This document shows, piece after piece, positions 26,452-34,170 of a DNA stretch of 64,000 nucleotides. The notes under the pieces were generated by a model that saw nothing but the letters and a program-made list of their open reading frames with translations, was not told where the DNA came from and did no database searches. This stretch comes from Burkholderiaceae bacterium (GTDB taxonomy: Bacteria; Pseudomonadota; Gammaproteobacteria; Burkholderiales; Burkholderiaceae_E). Numbering within the stretch: the stretch's first letter is position 1; the number at the start of each line of letters is the position of its first letter. The translations under genes and the position numbers were made by a program. The DNA lies in the NCBI GenBank assembly GCA_024235875.1, contig JACKLP010000001.1:248001-312000 (forward strand), in the 5' to 3' direction.

Positions 26452-27608
26452 TTGGCCGCTTCCGGTCGCGCGCCACCCAAGCCGGCCCGCACGGGATCGA
26501 GCGCCACCCGCTCGCCCTCTCGCAACCCGGCACGCACTTCGACCCGATCGCCGATGTGTCGGCCCAGGCGCAGCGCGCGCAGGACGAACCGTCCCTCGAG
26601 CGCGACATAGGCGACCCGCATCTCGCCGCGCTGGAGCACGGCCGCCGCCGGAATCGACAGCCTTCCATCGGGATCAGGACGCTCGGTGTGGACCACCACG
26701 GCCTGGCCAGGCAGCATGCGCAAGCCCACCGCCTTCGGAAGGTCGACGCGAACCTCGACGGTCGCGCTCGACGGATCCGCCGCCGGGATCACCTGGACAG
26801 GGAGTGCATCGGTCCATTCGGACTGGCCGTCGGCATCCGTGATCTGGACGCGTGCGCGACCACCGTTGGCGAGTTGCACAGCGGTCGCCGCGGGCACGAA
26901 GAAGGCCGCGCGCAACTGCCCCGGCGCATAGAGCGACACGATCGCGCGCCCCGGCGCCGCCAACTCGCCGACCTCGGCGAGCCGGGCGCTGATCACCGCA
27001 TCGTAGGGCGCGACGATCGTGGTGTAGGAACCCGTGACCTGTTGCATCTGGACGCTTGCGCCGGCCTGCGACGCGGCGGCCTGCGCAACCCGCAACTGGG
27101 CAAGCGCGGCATCCAGCGCCGCCTGGCTGATGAAGCCCTGCTGGTGAAGGCTCTTGCTGCGCTCGTAGCTGGCTCGCGCATTGGCCAGCGAAGCCTTGGC
27201 CTGCGCCGCCTGCGCGCTGGCCTGGGCGATGCCGGCCCGAGTCTCCCGGGCGTCGAGCACTGCGATGCGCTGCCCCTTCTTGACCCGCTGGCCCGCCTCC
27301 ACATCCAGGCTGATGATCCTTGCCACGGTCTGGGCGGCCACGGTGGCGTGCCGGATCGCCTGCAGCGTGCCATTCCACTCGCGAGAGTCCGCAAGCACCC
27401 CGCGCGAAACGGCGACGGTCTCGACGCTCGGGCCCATCGTGCCCTCGGTCGGGTTGGCGAGCGCGCCAACGTCGCGCGGCATCGTGACCGCACCCGCGAC
27501 CAGCATGGCGACAGCGGCAACCGTGACCCTGAAGACGCCGAACAGCCGTCGCCCCCCTGCCGGGGGTCGGTATGCGCCCGCACGGGCGCGCTGCTGAATT
27601 CCGATCAT
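26448..27608 (-). CDS. RND periplasmic adaptor (membrane fusion protein)
   Basis: A 386-residue adaptor with one N-terminal membrane/signal segment (about residues 25-42), a biotinyl-lipoyl-like domain, an alpha-helical hairpin rich in Ala/Gln and a beta-barrel domain. I chose the ATG at 27608 because AAGGTGAG lies just upstream; an in-frame ATG at 27623 has no ribosome binding site and lies nearer the promoter. It is the first gene of the RND-DUF2892-TDT-CsoR operon, directly behind the CsoR-type operator. Confidence 0.92.
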   Translation of the reverse strand: MIGIQQRARAGAYRPPAGGRRLFGVFRVTVAAVAMLVAGAVTMPRDVGALANPTEGTMGPSVETVAVSRGVLADSREWNGTLQAIRHATVAAQTVARIISLDVEAGQRVKKGQRIAVLDARETRAGIAQASAQAAQAKASLANARASYERSKSLHQQGFISQAALDAALAQLRVAQAAASQAGASVQMQQVTGSYTTIVAPYDAVISARLAEVGELAAPGRAIVSLYAPGQLRAAFFVPAATAVQLANGGRARVQITDADGQSEWTDALPVQVIPAADPSSATVEVRVDLPKAVGLRMLPGQAVVVHTERPDPDGRLSIPAAAVLQRGEMRVAYVALEGRFVLRALRLGRHIGDRVEVRAGLREGERVALDPVRAGLGGARPEAAK

Positions 27609-27625
27609 GGCGCTCACCTTCATTG

Positions 27626-27641
27626 ATACTGGTGCCAGTAT
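27626..27641. promoter_or_regulatory. Second dyad in the RND operon promoter
   Basis: ATACTGG-TG-CCAGTAT is a perfect 7-bp inverted repeat that overlaps the -10 box and the expected transcription start. It differs in sequence from the CsoR-type dyad beside it and could bind a second regulator or form an RNA hairpin at the 5' end of the transcript. Confidence 0.5.
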
Positions 27642-27664
27642 ATACCCCTACGGGTATATGTCAA
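27637..27664 (-). promoter_or_regulatory. Promoter of the RND-TDT-CsoR operon
   Basis: On the minus strand a perfect -35 TTGACA (27664-27659) and a near-perfect -10 TATACT (27642-27637) are 16 bp apart. This is the best sigma-70 match in the window. The spacer holds most of the CsoR-type dyad, so repressor binding would block polymerase directly. Confidence 0.8.
27640..27659. promoter_or_regulatory. CsoR-family operator
   Basis: ATATACCC-CTAC-GGGTATAT is a perfect 8-bp inverted repeat with a 4-bp centre. G/C tracts flanked by A/T-rich arms are typical of operators of CsoR-family repressors. It lies between the -35 and -10 of the operon that encodes a CsoR-family protein, which argues for autoregulation. 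Direct sequence observation; binding is inferred. Confidence 0.75.
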
Positions 27665-27760
27665 GCGTCGCGGCCCTGTCGTTGCAAGCGCGCGCGCTAT
27701 CATGGGCAACCTGTCGGGCAGCCCCCTGCCCTGCCCGACGCGGCCGTCGACCCGACCAAC

Positions 27761-28792
27761 ATGCTCACGCTTTTCTCATTGCTGCAAGAAAGTCCGCACG
27801 GCCGCCGCCTCGTCTACGCGATCGTTTCGCTCGGCCTCATCCATGTCGCCGGCACGATCGGCTATCTGATGCTGGCGCCGCCGACCTTGGGGGTCGTCGA
27901 CGCGTTGTTCATGACCTTCATCACGATATCGACGATCGGCTACGAGGAACTGATCCCGCTGACCGGCCGGCCACAGGCCGAGATCTTCACGATCGTGATC
28001 GCCTTCGCCGGCATCGGGGCGATGACCTTCATCTTCTCGACCCTGACCACGTTCATGCTCGAGACGAACCTGAATCGCGCCTACCGGAGAAAGCGAATGG
28101 AGATCGACTCGCAACGGATGAAGGGGCACTACATCATCTGTGGCGCCGGCCGTGTGGGCAGCTATGTGATCGAGGAACTCACTGCCGCAGGCGCCTCGAT
28201 CGTGGTCCTGGAGAGCGACACCTCGCGCGCCGACGTACTGATCGACCAACGTCCGGACCTGGTCATCATCACCGGCGACGCGACCCAGGACGATCTATTG
28301 CGCCGTGCCGCCGTGCCGAGCGCCGCCGGCCTGTTCGCCGTGACCGGCGATGACGCGCACAACCTGGTCATCACGCTTTCGGCCAAGCACATGAACCCGG
28401 CACTCCGGGTGATCGCCCGAGTCCACGAGCGCCACAACGAGGGCAAGATGCTGCGCATCGGCGCCGACGCGATCGTTTCACCCGACTTCAGCGGCGCCGT
28501 TCGGGCCTCGGCCCTGATGATCCGCCCGCAAGTCGTGTCGGTGCTCGACCGGATGATGCGGACCGAGACCGGCGTCAAGCTCGAGGAATACGTACTGCCC
28601 GCCGACATGAAGCTGCGCAACGTGGGCGAGATCGGACATTCGCACGACTGGTTCGTGCTCGCCCTTCGACGGGGCGAGCGCTGGCGCTTCAATCCGGAGC
28701 CGACCGAGACACTCGAACCGGGCGAAACGGTCGTGGTGCTGTTGAGCGAGCGCGGACGGCCCGCACTGATGCGGGCCCTGGGCCTGGCGTGA
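27761..28792 (+). CDS. Potassium channel with RCK (TrkA-N/C) domains
   Basis: A 343-residue channel subunit with two membrane helices (about residues 18-39 and 75-100) around a pore loop, then an RCK domain with the nucleotide motif GAGRVG (residues 128-133) and a TrkA-C domain. The filter reads TISTIGYEE: where K+ channels have GYG, residues 60-62 are Gly-Tyr-Glu. The start has no obvious Shine-Dalgarno sequence. It is divergent from the RND operon and shares its 150-bp intergenic region. Ion selectivity is therefore uncertain. Confidence 0.85.
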   Translation: MLTLFSLLQESPHGRRLVYAIVSLGLIHVAGTIGYLMLAPPTLGVVDALFMTFITISTIGYEELIPLTGRPQAEIFTIVIAFAGIGAMTFIFSTLTTFMLETNLNRAYRRKRMEIDSQRMKGHYIICGAGRVGSYVIEELTAAGASIVVLESDTSRADVLIDQRPDLVIITGDATQDDLLRRAAVPSAAGLFAVTGDDAHNLVITLSAKHMNPALRVIARVHERHNEGKMLRIGADAIVSPDFSGAVRASALMIRPQVVSVLDRMMRTETGVKLEEYVLPADMKLRNVGEIGHSHDWFVLALRRGERWRFNPEPTETLEPGETVVVLLSERGRPALMRALGLA

Positions 28793-28807
28793 GAATTCTC
28801 GGCCGGC

Positions 28808-28825
28808 CGGCAGAAGCTTCTGCCG
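28808..28825. terminator. Palindrome between convergent genes
   Basis: CGGCAGAAGCTTCTGCCG is a perfect 18-bp palindrome between the stop codons of the channel and cytochrome genes. It could act as a bidirectional terminator, although no T tract follows on either strand. Confidence 0.4.
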
Positions 28826-28841
28826 TGACGACCTGGAGGGC

Positions 28842-29171
28842 TCAGCGCGCGTGGCTGAGCTTGCCGTGCTTCGACGCGAAATACTTGGCCAATGCCGAGA
28901 TGTCGTCACGGCTCAGCGCGGTGACCTGGGCGGCCATGGTCGGGTCCTTGCGCGCCCCCGACTTGTACGCCAGCAACGCCTGCTCGAGGTAATCGGCATG
29001 CTGCCCGGCCAGACGCGGGAAGTTCGGCGCGGTCGGCGCATCGCCATCGGCGCCGTGACAGGCCTTGCAGACGGTATCGGCGGTCTGCCTGGCCTTGGCC
29101 ATGTCGGCGGCCTGGGCGCCGAAACTGACGAGCCCGGCACAGACGAGAAGCGGAATCGAAGCGAGTTTCAT
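28842..29171 (-). CDS. Class I cytochrome c (periplasmic)
   Basis: A 109-residue periplasmic monoheme cytochrome. A signal peptide of about 21 residues (cleavage after AQA) precedes the heme site CKACH (Cys35, Cys38, His39); the likely distal ligand is Met79 in DPTMAAQ. It is 21 bp downstream of a second, similar cytochrome gene, so the two are a tandem pair and probably one transcript. Its redox partners are unknown. Confidence 0.92.
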   Translation of the reverse strand: MKLASIPLLVCAGLVSFGAQAADMAKARQTADTVCKACHGADGDAPTAPNFPRLAGQHADYLEQALLAYKSGARKDPTMAAQVTALSRDDISALAKYFASKHGKLSHAR

Positions 29172-29192
29172 TCTTGTGCTACCGGATCGGGT

Positions 29193-29510
29193 TCAGCGGG
29201 CCGCGTAGTAGGCGGCGAGATCGGCAATGTCCTGATCGCTCAGACTGCCGGCGATTGCGCGCATCGTGGGGTGGGTGCGGTCACCCTTTCGGTAGGCCGA
29301 CAGCGCCGACTCGATGTACTGGGCACTCTGACCGGAGATCTTCGGCACCGAATATACGGACGGGAACGACGCCTTGTACCCGGGGATGCCGTGGCAGCCG
29401 ATGCACATCGAGACCTTGGCCTCGGCGGCCTTGGCGTTGCCGGCCGCGAAACCGGATACCGGCGTGGCCAGCAGCGTCGCCGCCAGCACACTGATGATGG
29501 ATTTGGACAT
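29193..29510 (-). CDS. Class I cytochrome c (periplasmic)
   Basis: A 105-residue monoheme cytochrome with a signal peptide ending near GFA at residues 20-22, heme motif CIGCH (Cys36, Cys39, His40) and probable axial Met83 (HPTMRAI). It resembles its downstream neighbour in layout and likely arose with it by duplication. I chose the ATG that gives a clean signal peptide; an upstream in-frame start would add 37 charged residues. Confidence 0.92.
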   Translation of the reverse strand: MSKSIISVLAATLLATPVSGFAAGNAKAAEAKVSMCIGCHGIPGYKASFPSVYSVPKISGQSAQYIESALSAYRKGDRTHPTMRAIAGSLSDQDIADLAAYYAAR

Positions 29511-29680
29511 GAGCGGTTCTATCGTTGTTCGAATTAGAGCCCCGACCCGAGCGTCTGCTCGGCCCCCTTCCGGGCAAGCGCCCGATTCTAGTCGAGGCGC
29601 TCGGCGGGCGTCCAGTTGCAAGCCCCATGTCCGCGGGTCTGCGGCGGGGCCCCGGCCTGAAGGCAGACGAGGCTTGCGGC

Positions 29681-29686
29681 TATACT
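29681..29686 (+). promoter_or_regulatory. Putative -10 box of the moxR operon
   Basis: TATACT lies 40 bp before the moxR start codon in the 215-bp gap between divergent genes. No convincing -35 is visible 16-18 bp upstream, so this is a weak call. Confidence 0.3.
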
Positions 29687-29725
29687 CCCAGCGATCCGCT
29701 CACCTTGCCCACAGGACGGGACTCC

Positions 29726-30568
29726 ATGCGCTTCGATGGCTCCGCGACCTATGTCGCCACCGACGACCTCAAACTGGCCGTGAATGCGGCGATCACGCTC
29801 GAGCGGCCGCTGCTGATCAAGGGCGAACCCGGCACCGGGAAGACGATGCTGGCCGAGGAGGTCGCATCGGCCCTCGGCATGCCGTTGCTTCAATGGCACA
29901 TCAAGTCCACGACCAAGGCCCAGCAAGGCCTCTACGAATACGACGCCGTCTCGCGGCTGCGCGACTCCCAGCTTGGCGACGAGCGGGTCAAGGACATCCA
30001 CAACTACATCGTCAAGGGCGTGCTGTGGCAGGCCTTCGAGTCCGATCAGCCGACCGTGCTGCTCATCGACGAGGTCGACAAGGCCGACATCGAGTTCCCG
30101 AACGATCTGCTGCGCGAGATCGACCGGATGGAGTTCTATGTCTACGAGACGCGCCAGCTGATCCGCGCCAAGCACCGCCCGATCGTGATGATCACATCGA
30201 ACAACGAGAAGGAACTCCCGGACGCCTTCCTGCGCCGGTGCTTCTTCCACTACATCAAGTTTCCCGATCGCGAGACGATGCAGGCGATCGTCGACGTCCA
30301 TTTCCCGGGCCTGAAGCAGGAACTGCTCAAGGCCGCCCTCGACGCATTCTTCCAGATGCGCGAACTCCCCGGGCTCAAGAAGAAGCCGTCGACCTCCGAG
30401 TTGCTCGACTGGCTCAAGCTGTTGCTGGCCGAGGACATCCCGCCCGAGGCGCTGCATTCGCAAGACGGCAAGAACGTGATTCCGCCGCTGCACGGGGCGT
30501 TGCTCAAGAACGAGCAGGACGTCCACCTGTTCGAGCGCCTGGTCTTCATGTCGCGACACAACCGCTGA
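29726..30568 (+). CDS. MoxR-family AAA+ ATPase
   Basis: A 280-residue MoxR-type chaperone ATPase. Walker A is GEPGTGKT (residues 33-40) and Walker B is TVLLIDEVDKAD (from residue 110). The sensor-1 region ITSNNEKELPDAFLRRC is present. MoxR proteins act with VWA-domain partners to mature or insert cofactors into enzymes; such a partner is encoded 441 bp downstream, beyond a small SMR gene. AGGA lies about 10 bp before the ATG. The client is unknown. Confidence 0.93.
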   Translation: MRFDGSATYVATDDLKLAVNAAITLERPLLIKGEPGTGKTMLAEEVASALGMPLLQWHIKSTTKAQQGLYEYDAVSRLRDSQLGDERVKDIHNYIVKGVLWQAFESDQPTVLLIDEVDKADIEFPNDLLREIDRMEFYVYETRQLIRAKHRPIVMITSNNEKELPDAFLRRCFFHYIKFPDRETMQAIVDVHFPGLKQELLKAALDAFFQMRELPGLKKKPSTSELLDWLKLLLAEDIPPEALHSQDGKNVIPPLHGALLKNEQDVHLFERLVFMSRHNR

Positions 30569-30636
30569 CCCGCACACCCTAGCGCCGCGGCGCCGGCGAG
30601 CAAGACCGCCGGACCCGGCCACGGCACCGCATTGCC

Positions 30637-30960
30637 ATGCATTGGATGTTCCTGGCGATCGCCATCGTGTTCGAGGTGGCCGGAACCACCTCGATGAAAC
30701 TGTCGGGTGGCCTGACCCGTCTGACCCCGTCGCTCCTGATATTCGTCTTCTACGGTATTGCGTTTGTTTTCAATACCTTGGCGCTTCGAAAGCTCGATAT
30801 CAGCGTGACCTACGCAATCTGGTCGGGTGTGGGCACCGCGCTGACGGCGCTGATCGGAATCATCTGGTTCCGAGAGCCTGCCGGCGGGCTGAAGCTCGCG
30901 AGCATCGGCCTGATCGTGCTGGGCATACTGGGCTTGCGGCTGTCATGGGACGCCGCGTAA
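30637..30960 (+). CDS. Small multidrug resistance (SMR) transporter
   Basis: A 107-residue protein with four predicted helices and the family's essential membrane glutamate, Glu13 in IVFEVAGTTSMKLS, equivalent to Glu14 of EmrE. It also has the conserved AIWSGVGTALTALIG segment of helix 3. SMR proteins export quaternary ammonium or guanidinium compounds. It lies between the MoxR and VWA genes, which are normally adjacent, so it may be an insertion into that operon. Confidence 0.92.
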   Translation: MHWMFLAIAIVFEVAGTTSMKLSGGLTRLTPSLLIFVFYGIAFVFNTLALRKLDISVTYAIWSGVGTALTALIGIIWFREPAGGLKLASIGLIVLGILGLRLSWDAA

Positions 30961-31009
30961 GCTGAACCGCTCGGCCCGAAGCCGAAACGACCCAACCGGA
31001 GATCCCGAG

Positions 31010-32185
31010 ATGCTGATCGACTTCTTCGAGCATTTGCGCAGCGCCAAGCTGCCAGTGTCGATCAAGGAGTATCTGATGCTCCTCGAAGCCATGAAGCGCG
31101 GCGTGATCTCGCCGTCGATCGACGAGTTCTACTATCTGTCGCGCGCCTCGCTGGTCAAGGACGAGCGCAATTTCGACAAGTTCGACAAGGCCTTCGGCAC
31201 CTACTTCAAGGGCATCTCGCAGATTCCGGGGCTCGACCTGGACCTGCCGCTCGATTGGCTCAAGCGACTGATGCAGCGCGAGTTCACGGCCGAGGAAAAG
31301 AAGCAGATCGAGGCCTTGGGTGGGCTGGACAAGCTGATGCAGCGGCTCAAGGAGTTGCTCGAGGAGCAAAAGAAGCGCCACGAGGGCGGCAACAAGTGGA
31401 TCGGCACCAACGGCACCTCGCCGTTCGGCAATGGTGGCTACAACCCGGAAGGGATCCGCGTCGGCGGACCGTCGGCCGGCAACCGCACGGCGGTCAAGGT
31501 CTGGGAGCAGCGCGCCTACCGCGACTACGACGACACCGTCGAGCTGGGCACGCGCAACATCAAGGTCGCGCTGCGCCGGCTACGCAAGTTCGCCCGTGAA
31601 GGCGCGGAAGAGGAGCTCGACCTCGACGATACGATCACGTCCACCGCACGCAATGCCGGCTACCTCGACATCAAGATGGTGCCCGAGCGACACAACACCG
31701 TGAAGGTACTGATGTTGCTCGATGTCGGCGGCACGATGGACGATCACATCAAGCAGACCGAGGAACTGTTCTCGGCCGCGCGAACCGAGTTCAAGCACCT
31801 CGAGTTCTACTATTTCCACAACTGCATCTACGACCACGTCTGGAAGAACAACCGGCGACGGCACGCCGAGCGCACCCCGACCTGGGACGTGATCCGGAAG
31901 TTCAACAAGGACTACCGGCTGATCTTCGTGGGCGACGCCACGATGAGCCCATACGAGATCCTTCAGCCCGGCGGCTCGGTCGAGTACAACAACGAGGAAG
32001 CCGGCGCGATCTGGCTGCGCCGGCTGATCGAGAAGTTCCGCAAGTTCGTCTGGCTCAACCCCGAGCCCGAAGGCGTTTGGGAATACCGGCAGTCGATCTC
32101 GGTGATCAAGCAGATCATGCAGAACCGAATGCATCCGGTCACGGTCCAGGGCCTGGAACGCGCGATGCGTGAACTCGCCAAGTAG
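31010..32185 (+). CDS. VWA (CoxE-like) domain protein
   Basis: A 391-residue cytoplasmic protein with a C-terminal von Willebrand A domain. The metal site is degenerate: Asp238 starts DVGGTMDDH where the classical motif is DxSxS. The middle of the protein (residues 105-145) is rich in Lys/Glu and Gly/Asn and probably flexible. Relatives work with MoxR ATPases, in one well-studied case (CoxD/CoxE) to mature a molybdenum enzyme. A Mo hydroxylase is encoded 14 kb away, but a link is only speculation. Confidence 0.88.
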   Translation: MLIDFFEHLRSAKLPVSIKEYLMLLEAMKRGVISPSIDEFYYLSRASLVKDERNFDKFDKAFGTYFKGISQIPGLDLDLPLDWLKRLMQREFTAEEKKQIEALGGLDKLMQRLKELLEEQKKRHEGGNKWIGTNGTSPFGNGGYNPEGIRVGGPSAGNRTAVKVWEQRAYRDYDDTVELGTRNIKVALRRLRKFAREGAEEELDLDDTITSTARNAGYLDIKMVPERHNTVKVLMLLDVGGTMDDHIKQTEELFSAARTEFKHLEFYYFHNCIYDHVWKNNRRRHAERTPTWDVIRKFNKDYRLIFVGDATMSPYEILQPGGSVEYNNEEAGAIWLRRLIEKFRKFVWLNPEPEGVWEYRQSISVIKQIMQNRMHPVTVQGLERAMRELAK

Positions 32186-32202
32186 ATCCGGCCTGGCCGC
32201 CG

Positions 32203-32215
32203 GGCGCTTCGCGCC
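32203..32215. terminator. Small hairpin between convergent genes
   Basis: GGCGC-TTC-GCGCC forms a short strong hairpin between the VWA and GspE-like stop codons. No T tract follows. Weak candidate for a bidirectional terminator. Confidence 0.3.
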
Positions 32216-32226
32216 GGTCGGGGTCG

Positions 32227-34071
32227 TCAAGCCTCGGCGGCGGGTGGCAGCATGTCGACCGGCGGCGCGTTGCGCAGCACCTCGTCGATGGTCGTGACGC
32301 CCTTGGCCACCTTGGCGGCGCCCGAAAGCCGTAGCGGTCGCATCCCGTGCCGGACCGCATGCATCCTCAGCGCCGCCAGTTCTGTGTTTTTGCCGATCAA
32401 TGAACGAAATTGATCATCAACAACCAACAATTCATACAGGCCCGCTCGGCCACGATAGCCGGTCATGCGGCAATCCAGGCAACCGACCGGTCGATAGACC
32501 CGGCTCGGCATCGCGGCCTTGAACGGGCGGATCATCTCGCGCCAGCGTGCCTGCGGCACCTCGTCGACCGGCTCGCGACAAGACGGGCAAAGCGTGCGCA
32601 CCAGGCGCTGCGCGAGCACGCCGTTCAGGGTCGCATTGAGCAGATAGGGGGCGACCCCGAGATCGATCAGGCGGGTGATCGCCGATGGCGCGTCGTTGGT
32701 GTGCAAGGTCGTGAGCACCAGGTGGCCGGTGAGCGCTGCCTGGATCGCCATCTCGGCCGTCTCGAGGTCCCGGATCTCGCCGATCATGATGATGTCGGGA
32801 TCCTGCCGCATCAGCGCCCTCACCCCGTCGGCGAAGCCCAGGTCGATGCCTGTCTGCACTTGCATCTGGTTGAAAGCGGGCTCGACCATCTCGATCGGAT
32901 CCTCGACGGTGCAGACATTGACCTCCTCGGTGGCGAGTTCCTTCAGGGTCGTGTAGAGCGTGGTCGTCTTGCCCGAGCCGGTCGGGCCAGTGACCAGGAC
33001 GATGCCGTTGGGCCGCCCGGTCATCGCCTGCCATTGCCGCAGGTCCTCGTCGGAGAAGCCGAGCTCGTAGAAGTCGCGCACCAGCACGCCCGGATCGAAG
33101 ACCCGCATGACCATCTTCTCGCCGAAGGCGGTCGGCAAGGTCGACAGGCGTAGCTCGATCTCCTTGCCGGTGGCGGCTCGGGTCTTGATCCGTCCATCCT
33201 GGGGACGACGCTTCTCCACGACGTCCATCCGGCCGAGCAACTTGATCCGACTGGTCATCGCCGCCAGCACCGGGGCCGGCAGCTGATAGACGTTGTGCAT
33301 CACGCCGTCGATACGAAAGCGGATGACACCGATGTCACGCCGCGGCTCGAGGTGGATGTCGCTGGCGCGTTGCTCGAACGCGTATTGCCACAGCCAGTCG
33401 ACGATCGTGACGATATGGGCATCATTGGCGTCCAGGCTCTTGCCCGAGCGACCAAGCTCGACCAGTTGCTCCAGGTTCTGCTGGACCGAGCCGCCGCCGC
33501 TGCGACTCGCGTCGCGCACCGATCGGGCCAGCGAGAAGAACTCGGCCACGTACCGATTCAGGTCGGTCGGCGTGGCGATGACCCGCTTGACCTCCTTGCG
33601 CAGCAGCTGGGAGAGCTCATCGACCCACTCGGTGACGAAGGGCTCGGCCGTCGCGATCGTGACCTCCCCGCCACGGACCTCGAGCGGCAGGATCTTGAAG
33701 CGGGCTGCGTACTGGCTCGACATGACCTCGGAGACCCGCGCCAGATCGACACGCATCGGGTCGATGTTCACGAAGGCCATGCCCATCGCGCCTGCGAGCC
33801 AGCGGCATAGCGCATCCTCGTCGAGGGTCTTGCCGCTGCCGGGCGAACGCAGGTGGCGCTGGGCGAGCGCCGTGAGCGGATGCTGCTCCACGCTCGAGAG
33901 GCCGTCATAGCGCATCACCCGTTGGGCGTCGTCGGGCGTCAGCATCCCGTCGGCGACCAGCGCGGGGACCAGATCGCGCAAGGCCAGCCGGCGGCCCGGC
34001 TGGCCGAGGTGGGCGCCAGGCGCGGCGGAAGCGATTTCGGGGCCTGGCCTGGCCTTGGACTCGATCGACAT
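32227..34071 (-). CDS. GspE/PilB-type secretion ATPase
   Basis: A 614-residue hexameric ATPase of the type II secretion / type IV pilus family. The N-terminal GspE-N domain (about residues 80-190) precedes the ATPase with Walker A GPTGSGKT (about residues 361-368), Walker B IIMIGEIRD and a tetracysteine zinc site (CPSC ... CLDC). No pseudopilin, platform or secretin genes are adjacent, so it is an isolated copy; its machinery must be encoded elsewhere. Confidence 0.92.
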   Translation of the reverse strand: MSIESKARPGPEIASAAPGAHLGQPGRRLALRDLVPALVADGMLTPDDAQRVMRYDGLSSVEQHPLTALAQRHLRSPGSGKTLDEDALCRWLAGAMGMAFVNIDPMRVDLARVSEVMSSQYAARFKILPLEVRGGEVTIATAEPFVTEWVDELSQLLRKEVKRVIATPTDLNRYVAEFFSLARSVRDASRSGGGSVQQNLEQLVELGRSGKSLDANDAHIVTIVDWLWQYAFEQRASDIHLEPRRDIGVIRFRIDGVMHNVYQLPAPVLAAMTSRIKLLGRMDVVEKRRPQDGRIKTRAATGKEIELRLSTLPTAFGEKMVMRVFDPGVLVRDFYELGFSDEDLRQWQAMTGRPNGIVLVTGPTGSGKTTTLYTTLKELATEEVNVCTVEDPIEMVEPAFNQMQVQTGIDLGFADGVRALMRQDPDIIMIGEIRDLETAEMAIQAALTGHLVLTTLHTNDAPSAITRLIDLGVAPYLLNATLNGVLAQRLVRTLCPSCREPVDEVPQARWREMIRPFKAAMPSRVYRPVGCLDCRMTGYRGRAGLYELLVVDDQFRSLIGKNTELAALRMHAVRHGMRPLRLSGAAKVAKGVTTIDEVLRNAPPVDMLPPAAEA

Positions 34072-34170
34072 CGGAGCAGCCTAGCAGGGCCCGCCCCGAC
34101 TCACACCCGATGTCGGATGAACGGCAGCGAACGACCGGCCGCAGTCGACACGAACGGGGTACCGCGCCGA

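Noticed and set aside
24283..26610. A 775-codon open frame antisense to the RND pump
   Set aside because: It mirrors the codon structure of the pump gene and is dominated by Asp/Arg/His, typical of a shadow frame.
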